From: CAYGZL01 sp964354345
Lineage (GTDB): Bacteria; Chloroflexota; Anaerolineae; Anaerolineales; UBA4823
Assembly (NCBI GenBank): GCA_964354345.1
Contig: CAYGZL010000116.1
Span: 1 to 64,000 of the forward strand
DNA length: 64,000 nt
Direction of reading: 5' to 3'
Shown here piece by piece: positions 42,566 through 50,888 of the stretch (its first letter is position 1; each line of letters begins with the position of its first letter). Below the pieces are notes generated by a model. It did no database searches. It saw only the letters and a list, made by a program, of their open reading frames with translations, and was not told the DNA's origin. The position numbers were made by a program, and so were the translations under genes.

Positions 42566-45172
42566 ATGGAAACAATCTCATTACGAGCTTATCAGCGTGA
42601 AATTGAAGGCCTGATCAAGACCGGACAGTTTGCAGATGCCATAAGCCATTGTCGCCATATCCTTAAATCTTTCCCGAAAAGTGTCGCCACCTACCGACTG
42701 TTAGGGAAAGCCTGTCTCGAAAACCAGCAATTGGAAGAAGCATCCGATGTGTTTCAACGGGTGCTTTCCTCTATACCCGACGATATGACAGCAAACCTGG
42801 CCATGAGCGTAATCCGACAAGAGCAGGGCAGGCTGGACGAGGCGATTGGATTTATGGAGCGCGCCTTTGAAACACAACCAGCCAATCCAAAAATTCAACA
42901 AGAACTACGCCAATTATACGGAAAGCGGGATGGTTTAGAGCCCCCGAAGGTTCGCCTCACCCGCGCTGCCCTGGCACGAATGTATTTAAAGGGAGAGTTG
43001 GTTCAACAGGCCATTGCTGAATTACATGTGGCAATCAAGGAAAATCCCGAACGGATTGATTTACAGATTCTATTGGCACGCGCTTATACTCAGGCCGGTA
43101 AATATGGCGAGGCGGCTAACACCTGCAGTGGTATCCTGGTTAAGCTACCCTTTTGCCTGGAAGCTAATCGGGTCATGACAGAAGTTCTTGCCAACACCGA
43201 AAAAGCTGATCAGATCCCTGTTTATCGCCAGCGTTTTCATGAACTCGATCCTTATGCAGCTTTTCTAGGTCCCAATGCATTAACGCCAGAGAAAGTTCCC
43301 GATCAAGCAGTTACACTTGAGAAACTAGATCTGACTGTCGCGCCAGTGCCAGCCGAAGAAGAGACACTGCCGATTTCCGCCGAAATCGCTCAACTCCCAG
43401 TCGCAGAAACTGGAGATGAAGTTGAAATTTCCGCTCCAGAGCCAATCGCTGGAATTGCGTCCGAAACCCCCTCAGCAGAGGTTTCACCGGTAGAAACACA
43501 ACCAACTGAATGGCAGCCAGAAGAAGAGCTTGAAGTACCTCAAGCCGAACCCGAACCCGCAATTGCCTCCGATTGGTTCAAAGGCGTCATTCAAGAAGTT
43601 CCCGAGCCCACGCCAGCGGAATCAGAGATCGAACCTGAAGAGATTGCGGAGACCGCGCCGGTCGTCTCGCTGGCTGGCGGGGCGGAGCTTGTTGAGAGTG
43701 CAATTGGGTCTGAAGAGAGCGCAGTAGAAACTGTATCTACTGCCGAAGGTCGATCAGAATGGGTGCCGGAGGTAGAATTAGCTCCCGCTGAGGTTCCTAC
43801 CACGATAGAAGAGATCACCGAGAGCCACCCACTGGTTGTTGAAACCATCCCAGTGAGTGAAACACCCGGGCCAGAAGAAATTACGGTTACGCCACCAGCT
43901 ACTCCTGAAGTACCGGAATGGGTTACGGCAATGACTCCGCCAGAAATTCCCGTTCAAGCAACTCCATCTGTCTCGGAGGAGGTATCTGCACCTCAGGTGG
44001 AAGGCGCGCCCGAGACTCCTGCCGGAGCTGCCGTTCCGGAATGGATAAATGAAATATTGGCCGAAGAGATGCCGCCCGTCGAGGCTGAACCAGAAATTCA
44101 AGCGCCGGTCGAAGAAGCACCAGTGCTGGTGATTAGCGAGGCTGCTGTCGAGGCTCCACCAGTCCAGGTAGTTCCTGTTGAAGTCACTCCAGAGATCGCT
44201 CCCGTCGAGGTTATCACACCCGTTGAGGAAGGGGTAGAAGCGCTGCCCACCGAAGCCGTTCAACTGCCTGAGGTTGTTACCGAAATCGCATCCGTTGAAA
44301 CCTATCCAGAAATCACTCCCGTCGAAGTCCCGCCCATCGAGGCTGTCGTGGAAGCCCTACCCACCGACGCTGTTCAACTGCCAGAAGAGGTTACTGAAAT
44401 CGCCCCCGTTGAAACCATTCTGGAATTCACTCCCATCGAGGCAGTGGTAGAAGCCCTGCCCACCGAAGCTGTTCAACTGCCTGAGGCTGTTACCGAAATC
44501 GCATCCGTTGAATCCTATCCAGAAATCACTCCCGTCGAAGTCCCGCCCATCGAGGCTGTCGTGGAAGCGCTGCCCACCGAAGTCGAACAATTTCCCGAAG
44601 TGGTCGCTGAAGTTACGCCGGTTGAGGTCACTCCCGAAACCGCAACTGTGGAAGTTGCCCCGTCCATCGAAGCCATCGTGGAAGCACTACCCACTGAAGC
44701 AATCCAACAGCCAGAAGTAGTTGTTGAAGTCGCGCCAGTTGAAACCGTTCTGGAAGCCGCTCCCGTCGAAGATGTCCCGCTCATCGAGGCTGTCGTGGAA
44801 GCGCTGCCCATCGAAGCAGTGCGACTGCCCGAAGTGGTCGCTGAAGCCGCGCCCGTTGAAATCGCTCCCGAAGTACCACCAGGCGTGAGTCTCCAACCGA
44901 TCGCCCTACCCGAGCCAGCCGTCCCACCTGTTCTCGATGCAGCACGTCAGGCCCTCAAAACTGGCAATCTGGATCTGGCGCTTGACCATTATGGCAACTT
45001 AATCAATACACACCAGGATCTACCCGAGGTCATCCAGGATTTGAAACAGGCTCTCGATAAGGAGCCACAAAATCAAGCCCTCTGGCAGCACCTGGGGGAT
45101 GCATATCTACGGGCTGACCAGCTTCAAGAAGCCCTGGAGGCCTATCTTAAGGCTGAGGAACTGATAAAATAG
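42566..45172 (+). CDS. TPR protein with long Pro/Glu/Val repeat region
   Basis: An 868-residue soluble protein. TPR helices fill residues 1-235 (QFADAISHCRHIL, LEEASDVFQRVL, VQQAIAELHVAI) and the last ~80 (DLALDHYGNLI, LWQHLGDAYLRADQ). Between lies a 550-residue acidic Pro/Val/Glu-rich region with six tandem 33-39-residue units that begin VEALP (556-770). No signal peptide or membrane helix. TPR ends suggest a protein-binding scaffold and the middle a flexible spacer. No enzyme motif. ndk follows after 76 nt. Confidence 0.75.
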   Translation: METISLRAYQREIEGLIKTGQFADAISHCRHILKSFPKSVATYRLLGKACLENQQLEEASDVFQRVLSSIPDDMTANLAMSVIRQEQGRLDEAIGFMERAFETQPANPKIQQELRQLYGKRDGLEPPKVRLTRAALARMYLKGELVQQAIAELHVAIKENPERIDLQILLARAYTQAGKYGEAANTCSGILVKLPFCLEANRVMTEVLANTEKADQIPVYRQRFHELDPYAAFLGPNALTPEKVPDQAVTLEKLDLTVAPVPAEEETLPISAEIAQLPVAETGDEVEISAPEPIAGIASETPSAEVSPVETQPTEWQPEEELEVPQAEPEPAIASDWFKGVIQEVPEPTPAESEIEPEEIAETAPVVSLAGGAELVESAIGSEESAVETVSTAEGRSEWVPEVELAPAEVPTTIEEITESHPLVVETIPVSETPGPEEITVTPPATPEVPEWVTAMTPPEIPVQATPSVSEEVSAPQVEGAPETPAGAAVPEWINEILAEEMPPVEAEPEIQAPVEEAPVLVISEAAVEAPPVQVVPVEVTPEIAPVEVITPVEEGVEALPTEAVQLPEVVTEIASVETYPEITPVEVPPIEAVVEALPTDAVQLPEEVTEIAPVETILEFTPIEAVVEALPTEAVQLPEAVTEIASVESYPEITPVEVPPIEAVVEALPTEVEQFPEVVAEVTPVEVTPETATVEVAPSIEAIVEALPTEAIQQPEVVVEVAPVETVLEAAPVEDVPLIEAVVEALPIEAVRLPEVVAEAAPVEIAPEVPPGVSLQPIALPEPAVPPVLDAARQALKTGNLDLALDHYGNLINTHQDLPEVIQDLKQALDKEPQNQALWQHLGDAYLRADQLQEALEAYLKAEELIK
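44234..44880 (+). repeat. six tandem VEALP coding repeats
   Basis: Units of 33-39 codons, each beginning VEALPT or VEALPI followed by LPE(V/A)V-type text. Units 1 and 3 are nearly identical at the DNA level over about 120 bp (44234 onward and about 44450 onward), which points to a recent duplication of a two-unit block. Units 4-6 have drifted. Confidence 0.8.
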
Positions 45173-45248
45173 GTCGGTTAATCTTGATAAGCCACAGTCC
45201 TGGATAGGTCAGGCAGCCCAAAATAACATTTATTCATTGGAGGTATTT

Positions 45249-45698
45249 GTGGAACGGACATTGGTGCTGGTAAAGCCTGACGGGGTGCAACGCGGCTTGA
45301 TTGGTGAAGTCATCTCCCGCCTGGAACGGCGCGGTTTACGCCTGGTTGCCGCAAAATTTATGCTAGTCAGCCAGGAATTGGCTGAAACTCATTATGCAAT
45401 TCACAAGGAGAAAGATTTTTATTATGGCCTGATCCGTCATATCACTTCAGGACCAGTCATGGCAATGGTCTGGGAAGGACCGGCGGCAATCGTTGCGGTG
45501 CGGCAGACTATGGGAAAGACCATACCAACACAAGCGGCGCCGGGAACAGTGCGCCATGATTACGCCTTGGAGGTCGGTCGTAACTTAACCCATGCTTCAG
45601 ATGAACTTGAGAACGGGGAAAAAGAAGTGGCTTTGTGGTTCCGACCGGAAGAGTTGGTCAGTTGGGAACGCAGTACCGATCGTTGGATTTTTGAGTAA
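45249..45698 (+). CDS. ndk: nucleoside-diphosphate kinase
   Basis: Moves the gamma phosphate from ATP to NDPs to balance NTP pools. The 149-residue protein begins ERTLVLVKPDGVQRGLIGEV and has NLTHASDELENGEKEVALWF with the phospho-His. Normal length for the family (about 140-150). The start is GTG at 45249, 5 nt after a GGAGG site; an ORF start at 45237 would include that site. It is followed 8 nt later by a radical-SAM gene. Confidence 0.96.
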   Translation: MERTLVLVKPDGVQRGLIGEVISRLERRGLRLVAAKFMLVSQELAETHYAIHKEKDFYYGLIRHITSGPVMAMVWEGPAAIVAVRQTMGKTIPTQAAPGTVRHDYALEVGRNLTHASDELENGEKEVALWFRPEELVSWERSTDRWIFE

Positions 45699-45706
45699 AG
45701 ATTTTA

Positions 45707-47635
45707 TTGGCGCTAAATTCAGATCAAATTCAAGAGAAACTTAACCGGATCCTGCCTGCCGTTCAAAAGCCTGGGCGTTACACCGGAGGAGAGTTAAACC
45801 AGGTCGTTAAGGATTGGAATCGAGTCAAGACCCGCGTGGCGCTGGTATTCCCTGATCTATATGATCTCGGGATGTCTAACCTGGGCCTGGCAATCCTGTA
45901 CGATCTGCTCAACCAACGTCCGGACGTACTCGCAGAACGGTGCTTCAGCCCCTGGACAGATATGGAAGCTGTTCTGCGTTCAACGGGTATCCCTCTATAT
46001 TCTCTGGAAACCAAACACCCTCTGGCTTCCTTTGATATCGTCGGCTTTTCGCTACCTTACGAGACGCTCTATACCAACACGCTGAACATCCTGGATCTGG
46101 CCGGCATCCCGCTCTTTACAAGTGAGCGAACTGTATCAGACCCCCTGATCATCGCAGGTGGGCATGCCACGTTCAATCCCGAGCCCATGCACGCCTTCAT
46201 TGATGCTTATGCCATCGGCGAAGGGGAAGAGGTGATCCAGGAAATCGTAGATACCCACCAGGCCTGGAAACAGCGCGGCACAGGGCGAGATGACCTGTTA
46301 CGGTCTTTGGCGAAAATATGCGGCGTCTATGTTCCTGCACTTTACCGTGACCATTATCACCCGGATGGTACATTTTCATCTATCGAAACCTTGACACCTG
46401 AAGCCGCACTGCCAGTGGTCAAACGGATCGTCGGCAAACTCCCTCCACCTCCCACCCATTTCATCGTTCCATACATTGAAACTGTTCATAACCGGGTTCC
46501 GATTGAGATTATGCGAGGTTGTACGCGGGGTTGCCGTTTCTGCCATGCCGGGATGATCGCCCGTCCTGTCCGAGAACGACCGGTGGAGGAAATCGTTAAT
46601 GCTATTGATGAGGCTTTGCAAAACACCGGTTTCGAAGAGGTGGGATTGTTATCTCTCTCTTCGTCAGATTACACGCAAATCCTCAACCTGGTAAATTCGG
46701 TGAGCCAGCGCCTCGCAAACCGGCATATCTCCATCTCACTGCCTTCCTTGCGAATCGAATCGTTCTCGGTCGACCTAATGAACGCCATGCAAGATTCACG
46801 CCGCAGCGGTTTTACGCTGGCTCCGGAGGCAGCCACAGAACGGATGCGTGAGATCATCAACAAGCCAGTCAGCACCGCGCAACTCCTGGAAACCGCCCAC
46901 GCCATCTTCAGCCGGGGTTGGTCTAATATCAAGTTGTATTTTATGATCGGCCACCCATCCGAAACGGTGGCAGATGTGCAGGCCATTGCTGATCTGTGTA
47001 AGTCTGTTTTAACCGAAGGTCGCAAGGTGATTGGCCGGCGCGCCCAGGTCACTGCAGGCGTGAGTACGTTTATCCCAAAGCCCCACACACCCTTCCAATG
47101 GGTGCCCTGCGACACCGTCGAACAAATTACAGCCAAACAAGAGTTGCTCAAACAAACCCTGCGAGGCCCTGGATTGAAGTTAAACTGGAATCCAATTGAA
47201 GGCACCTTACTTGAAGCATGGTTATCCCGCGGTGACCGGCGCATGGCTGCCGTGATCTATCAAGCCTGGAAGCAGGGAGCAAAATTCGACGCCTGGAACG
47301 AGCAATTTCGTTTCGAACTTTGGCAAGAAGCGTTTAGGTTAGCGGGATTGGATCCGGCTTTTTATACGCACCGGGAACGTCCTGTTGATGAGGCGTTCCC
47401 TTGGGATCACATCAGCGCGTCGGTACGCAAAAAATTCTTGACTGAAGACTACCTGTGGAGCTTGCAGGGTAAAACACGCCTCGATTGCCGTGAACACTGT
47501 TACGCCTGCGGTATCCTGCCGACTTTCGCTGACTTGCGCCGTCACAATCCCGGGAAAATCTGGCAATGCCCTGAAGTAAAATCAAAGAGAAACCTGCTTA
47601 CGGTGAATGATGCGCATCCGGATTCACTTCGCTAA
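45707..47635 (+). CDS. TIGR03960-type B12-binding/radical SAM protein
   Basis: A 642-residue radical-SAM enzyme. The N-terminal ~240 residues form a cobalamin-binding-like domain without the classic B12 His motif; the cluster motif RGCTRGCRFCHAG binds 4Fe-4S; LSSSDYTQI, SLPSLRIESF and LAPEAATERMR follow, and the C terminus carries CREHCYACG. This family is nearly always next to a DUF2344 partner, as here, often near rplU and Rne/Rng genes; the reaction is not known to me, though RNA or ribosome modification is a fair guess. The start is TTG at 45707. Confidence 0.88.
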   Translation: MALNSDQIQEKLNRILPAVQKPGRYTGGELNQVVKDWNRVKTRVALVFPDLYDLGMSNLGLAILYDLLNQRPDVLAERCFSPWTDMEAVLRSTGIPLYSLETKHPLASFDIVGFSLPYETLYTNTLNILDLAGIPLFTSERTVSDPLIIAGGHATFNPEPMHAFIDAYAIGEGEEVIQEIVDTHQAWKQRGTGRDDLLRSLAKICGVYVPALYRDHYHPDGTFSSIETLTPEAALPVVKRIVGKLPPPPTHFIVPYIETVHNRVPIEIMRGCTRGCRFCHAGMIARPVRERPVEEIVNAIDEALQNTGFEEVGLLSLSSSDYTQILNLVNSVSQRLANRHISISLPSLRIESFSVDLMNAMQDSRRSGFTLAPEAATERMREIINKPVSTAQLLETAHAIFSRGWSNIKLYFMIGHPSETVADVQAIADLCKSVLTEGRKVIGRRAQVTAGVSTFIPKPHTPFQWVPCDTVEQITAKQELLKQTLRGPGLKLNWNPIEGTLLEAWLSRGDRRMAAVIYQAWKQGAKFDAWNEQFRFELWQEAFRLAGLDPAFYTHRERPVDEAFPWDHISASVRKKFLTEDYLWSLQGKTRLDCREHCYACGILPTFADLRRHNPGKIWQCPEVKSKRNLLTVNDAHPDSLR

Positions 47636-48239
47636 AACGGATGAGATGCGGTTTACCGGTCACCTCGATCTGTACCGCAGCTGGGAACGTACCCTCAGGC
47701 GCGCCAATCTACCGTTGACCTATAGCCAGGGCTTTAATCCACATCCTAAAATAAACCTGGCTGCAGCTCTACCCCTCGGATTCACCGGTCAGGATGAGTT
47801 ACTCGACACATGGCTGGATACACCTCTGCCTGTCGACATGATCCAGACAGCGCTCCAGACAGCCGCACCGCCCGGAATCACCATTAAGCAGGTATATGAG
47901 GTTGAAGAGCGAGCCCCAACCTTACAAACCCTTGTCCAGGCTTCAGATTATGAAATCACTTTTTTGGACTCTTTTCCAGAACTAGACGGGCGTCTCCAAA
48001 GTGTGATCGAAGCTCCCGTATTAAGGCGTGAATGGCGAGGCAAGCCTTACGATCTGCGACCTTTAATCATGGATCTCCAACAGATGCCCGATGATGATCT
48101 TGGGCGCCAACGAATTTACGTGCGCCTGACAATTCGGGAGGGCGCCACCGGTCGACCGGAAGAGGTTGTCTCCGCACTGGGTTTTTCGCCCCTGGCAATC
48201 CTGGCCAAACGCGTACGACTCGTTTTTCAGGCAAGCTAA
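47607..48239 (+). CDS. TIGR03936 / DUF2344 radical-SAM partner protein
   Basis: A 210-residue protein that starts MRIRIHFAKTDEMRFTGHLD and contains YSQGFNPHPKINLAAALPLG, the two conserved blocks of DUF2344. It overlaps the upstream radical-SAM gene by 29 bp; in many bacteria the two are fused into one protein. It likely works with that enzyme. ATGs at 47607 and 47610 are both possible. It closes the housekeeping stretch before the CIS cluster. Confidence 0.88.
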   Translation: MMRIRIHFAKTDEMRFTGHLDLYRSWERTLRRANLPLTYSQGFNPHPKINLAAALPLGFTGQDELLDTWLDTPLPVDMIQTALQTAAPPGITIKQVYEVEERAPTLQTLVQASDYEITFLDSFPELDGRLQSVIEAPVLRREWRGKPYDLRPLIMDLQQMPDDDLGRQRIYVRLTIREGATGRPEEVVSALGFSPLAILAKRVRLVFQAS

Positions 48240-48366
48240 GCAATCTTTATAATATGGGCATATTCTTATGTATCTCATTTAGAGTATAATTGTCCTATTT
48301 ACAATAAGAGATATTGCAAAAAAATATATTAAGGAAATAAATATTAAATAATATGGTAAGATTGGT
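48240..48366 (+). promoter_or_regulatory. AT-rich promoter region ahead of the CIS operon
   Basis: 127 bp with strikingly high AT content compared with flanking genes. TATAAT occurs at 48248-48253 and 48285-48290, with no strong -35 for either. The ribosome site of the first CIS gene is weak. The composition suggests an acquired or specially regulated promoter. Confidence 0.45.
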
Positions 48367-49053
48367 ATGAATATGATTGAACAAGCTGATCAACGGTTGC
48401 GTTCTTGGGTTGAAACAGTTCTGGGTTCAGTGACAGTTTCATTCGATCCGCCAAGCAACAAACCAGGGGGAGAAGGCGTCAGCTTATATTTATTTGAATT
48501 ACTATCTACACCCCCTCCCAGCTCTACTAAATTATCTCCCTTACAATTTACCGTTCGATATTTAGTGACTACCTGGGCCGACACCCCAGAAAAGGCCCAC
48601 CAATTGTTAAGCGAGTTGGTCCTGGCCGCGTTAGGAACTCCTGATCTGGAAGTGGAGATCGCGCCTTTCCCATCTGAAAGCTGGCTGGCAATCGGCGCCC
48701 AACCAAGGCCATCCTTCTATATAAAAACTATTGTTCGCCAGGAGCGGGTTGAACCCCTCACCCATCTGGTTGAGCAACCCCTGATCGTCGAAACTGCCCA
48801 AATTACGAGCCTGGTCGGTGAATTGTGTACCCCTGATAATATCCCGATTATGGGAGGCTACGTTGAGCTAATTGATCTCGGTTTATCTGCTTATACAGAT
48901 CGTAAGGGACGTTTTCGTTTTCCCACCATCCCCTCCGGCTTGCCGCTCAAGCTGCAAGTGAAAGCACGTGGCAAGACACTGAATGTTTTGGTCAAGCGTC
49001 TGGCTACTGACACTGATCCAATCGTAATCCAAATCGACCCGCTTAAACCTTAA
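48367..49053 (+). CDS. CIS cap/tail terminator, Pvc16-like (DUF4255)
   Basis: A 228-residue protein. Residues 1-150 match the Pvc16_N/DUF4255 domain (IEQADQRLRSW, SLYLFELLSTP, FTVRYLVTTWAD, YIKTIVRQERVEPL), which in Photorhabdus PVC and Afp closes the distal end of sheath and tube. The C-terminal ~65 residues look like a carboxypeptidase-regulatory-like beta domain (LVGELCTPDNIPIMGGYVEL, DRKGRFRFPTIPSG), an addition often seen in Actinobacteria and Chloroflexi. First gene of the CIS operon; the sheath follows after 124 nt. ATGs at 48367 and 48373 are both possible. Confidence 0.85.
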   Translation: MNMIEQADQRLRSWVETVLGSVTVSFDPPSNKPGGEGVSLYLFELLSTPPPSSTKLSPLQFTVRYLVTTWADTPEKAHQLLSELVLAALGTPDLEVEIAPFPSESWLAIGAQPRPSFYIKTIVRQERVEPLTHLVEQPLIVETAQITSLVGELCTPDNIPIMGGYVELIDLGLSAYTDRKGRFRFPTIPSGLPLKLQVKARGKTLNVLVKRLATDTDPIVIQIDPLKP

Positions 49054-49110
49054 CCAGAGACAAAAGCGGAGCTTCAGTTAAGTAATTTATGATTTAACAG
49101 CCTGATCAGC

Positions 49111-49135
49111 CCAGCGTCATTCTTTTTTACGCTGG
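49111..49135 (+). promoter_or_regulatory. hairpin between cap and sheath genes
   Basis: CCAGCGT (49111-49117) and ACGCTGG (49129-49135) form a 7-bp stem with an 11-nt T-rich loop. The T-run lies in the loop, so it is not a standard terminator. It could adjust mRNA levels between the cap, needed in few copies, and sheath and tube, needed in many. Confidence 0.4.
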
Positions 49136-49177
49136 ATATGAAAAAGATGGTCACTATCTAGTCAGAGGAGGCAAGTA

Positions 49178-50368
49178 ATGGAATATCGAGCACCAGATAT
49201 CTATGTCGAAGAAGTGCCAGGTGGTCCACGTCCGATTCAGGCGGTAGGCACCAGCACAGCGGGCTTCGTCGGCGTCGCTCCCGATCCGAAAGCGCCGACC
49301 GATCAAGTCAAGGCTATCAATAACTGGACCCAATTTGTAAACAATTTTGCGTCCGGGCAAGCTATTAAATCGACTCCGTTAGCCCAGGCGGTGTTCGGTT
49401 TCTTCCAGAATGGCGGCACACGCTGTTATGTTGTGGCCGTTGGGGATGGCAAGCCGATTACCGGAAAAGGCGGGAAACGCTCTGGCCTGGATTTACTCGA
49501 AGCGTATGATGAAATAGCTATCGTAGCTGCGCCTGGTAAAAATGACCAGGCCTCACAGGAAGCCCTGCTGACGCACTGCGAATCGTTGAAAGATCGCGTG
49601 GCCATCCTGGACAGCCCGGAGAAGGTGGAAGATTTACAGAAGCTGGTCACCGTAGCGGATAGCGGCGGCCCTGCTCCGACACCTGCGACTCCCAGTGGAG
49701 GTGTTCGCCCGCGTGATTCCAAAGGCGGTTATGGAACCTTCTATTATCCATGGATTATCATCCGCGATCCGATCACCGGAGACCAGGTCAGCGCCCCACC
49801 TTCCGGACACCTGGCTGGAATTTGGGCTCGCTCAGACTCCACACGCGGAGTTCATAAGGCTCCAGCAAATGAACCGGTGCGCGGCGCCCTGGGTGTGACC
49901 CACGCCCTCACACGCCAGGAACAGGCTGAATTGAACCCGGCCGGTGTGAACGTGATTCGCTTCTTCCCCCGCCAGGGTGTCCTGGTATGGGGCGCGCGCA
50001 CACTTGAAAAAGACGAGTTTCGCTACCTGAATGTGCGTCGTTTGTTTAACATGGTAGAAGAGTCGATCGCCACCAGCACCCGTTGGATCGTCTTCGAGCC
50101 AAATGACCGCACTCTGTGGAAATCAATCCGGCGTGATATCACGGCCTTCCTGACCGGATTATGGCGGGATGGAGCCTTAATGGGGCGCACGCCACAGGAA
50201 GCTTTCTTCGTCAAGTGTGACGAGGAGACAAACCCACCAGAGAGCATCAATGAGGGCAAAGTCATCACCCTGATCGGGATTGCCCCAGTCAAACCAGCCG
50301 AATTTATTATCTTCCGCATCAGCCAGTTTGAGGGCGGCGTGGAAGTCCAAACCGAGGGAGGTAGCTAA
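49178..50368 (+). CDS. contractile tail sheath protein
   Basis: A 396-residue sheath subunit. It opens with MEYRAPDIYVEEVPGG, the N-terminal arm seen in phage and PVC sheaths; TAGFVGVAP, FFQNGGTRCYVVAV and YDEIAIVAAPG follow. The C-terminal conserved part has GVNVIRFFPRQGVLVWGART, FRYLNVRRLFNMVEESI, RWIVFEPND and ITAFLTGLWRDGAL. Length fits the small core sheaths of extracellular CIS rather than T4 gp18. It drives contraction. A strong AGGAGG site precedes it. Only one sheath gene occurs, where Afp and PVC carry three. Confidence 0.95.
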   Translation: MEYRAPDIYVEEVPGGPRPIQAVGTSTAGFVGVAPDPKAPTDQVKAINNWTQFVNNFASGQAIKSTPLAQAVFGFFQNGGTRCYVVAVGDGKPITGKGGKRSGLDLLEAYDEIAIVAAPGKNDQASQEALLTHCESLKDRVAILDSPEKVEDLQKLVTVADSGGPAPTPATPSGGVRPRDSKGGYGTFYYPWIIIRDPITGDQVSAPPSGHLAGIWARSDSTRGVHKAPANEPVRGALGVTHALTRQEQAELNPAGVNVIRFFPRQGVLVWGARTLEKDEFRYLNVRRLFNMVEESIATSTRWIVFEPNDRTLWKSIRRDITAFLTGLWRDGALMGRTPQEAFFVKCDEETNPPESINEGKVITLIGIAPVKPAEFIIFRISQFEGGVEVQTEGGS

Positions 50369-50823
50369 TGCCTGAGGAAACTGGAGCCCAACCGGGTACG
50401 TTCGTTGAACCGTACCGCGTCTATAACTTCAAGCTGGTGATCAACGGGATCACCGAAGGGCACTTTACCGAATGCAGCGGGTTAGCTGCGCGCGTCCAGA
50501 CAATCCGTTACCGTGAAGCCGGTCAGACACAGCTTGTGCGTACCATGCCTGGCCCAGTTGAATATGCCGATGTTACCTTGCGCTATGGATTGACCACTAC
50601 CCATGAACTGTGGGATTGGTTTTTGAAATCGGTGGAGGGTAAAGCGGAAAGGAAAAATGTCTCGATTGTAATGCTGGATAGCACTGGAACGACCGAGGTC
50701 ATGCGCTGGAACCTGATTGATGCCTGGCCAGCGGAATGGCGGGGAGCGCTGTTAGACGCGCTCGCTGGCGAGGCTGCGATCGAGTCGGTGCGCCTGGTTT
50801 ACGACCGCCTGGAGCGGGAATAA
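50368..50823 (+). CDS. inner tail tube protein (T4 gp19-like)
   Basis: A 151-residue tube subunit that stacks as hexameric rings inside the sheath. Family features: YRVYNFKLVINGITEGHFTE with the Cys-Ser-Gly loop (ECSGL), RTMPGPVEYADVTLRYGL, LWDWF and a C-terminal RWNLIDAWPAEW. Its ATG shares one base with the sheath stop (TAATG), ensuring matched synthesis. A second tube paralog, common in PVC and Afp for the first ring, is absent. Confidence 0.93.
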   Translation: MPEETGAQPGTFVEPYRVYNFKLVINGITEGHFTECSGLAARVQTIRYREAGQTQLVRTMPGPVEYADVTLRYGLTTTHELWDWFLKSVEGKAERKNVSIVMLDSTGTTEVMRWNLIDAWPAEWRGALLDALAGEAAIESVRLVYDRLERE

Positions 50824-50888
50824 ACCGCCCTCAGGTCGTTGCTGCTGATAACCTGGCGTATCCAAACCTCCCTTAGGCTGGTGTGGAT

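Noticed and set aside
43778..44263. 161-codon minus-strand ORF opposite the TPR gene
   Set aside because: Its composition (Phe, Trp, Arg, Asn-rich) is the mirror of the Glu/Pro/Val repeats; no start signal or homology features.
44234..44880. CRISPR-like array
   Set aside because: The repeats are in-frame coding units of uneven length (33-39 codons) within one long ORF, without unique spacers.
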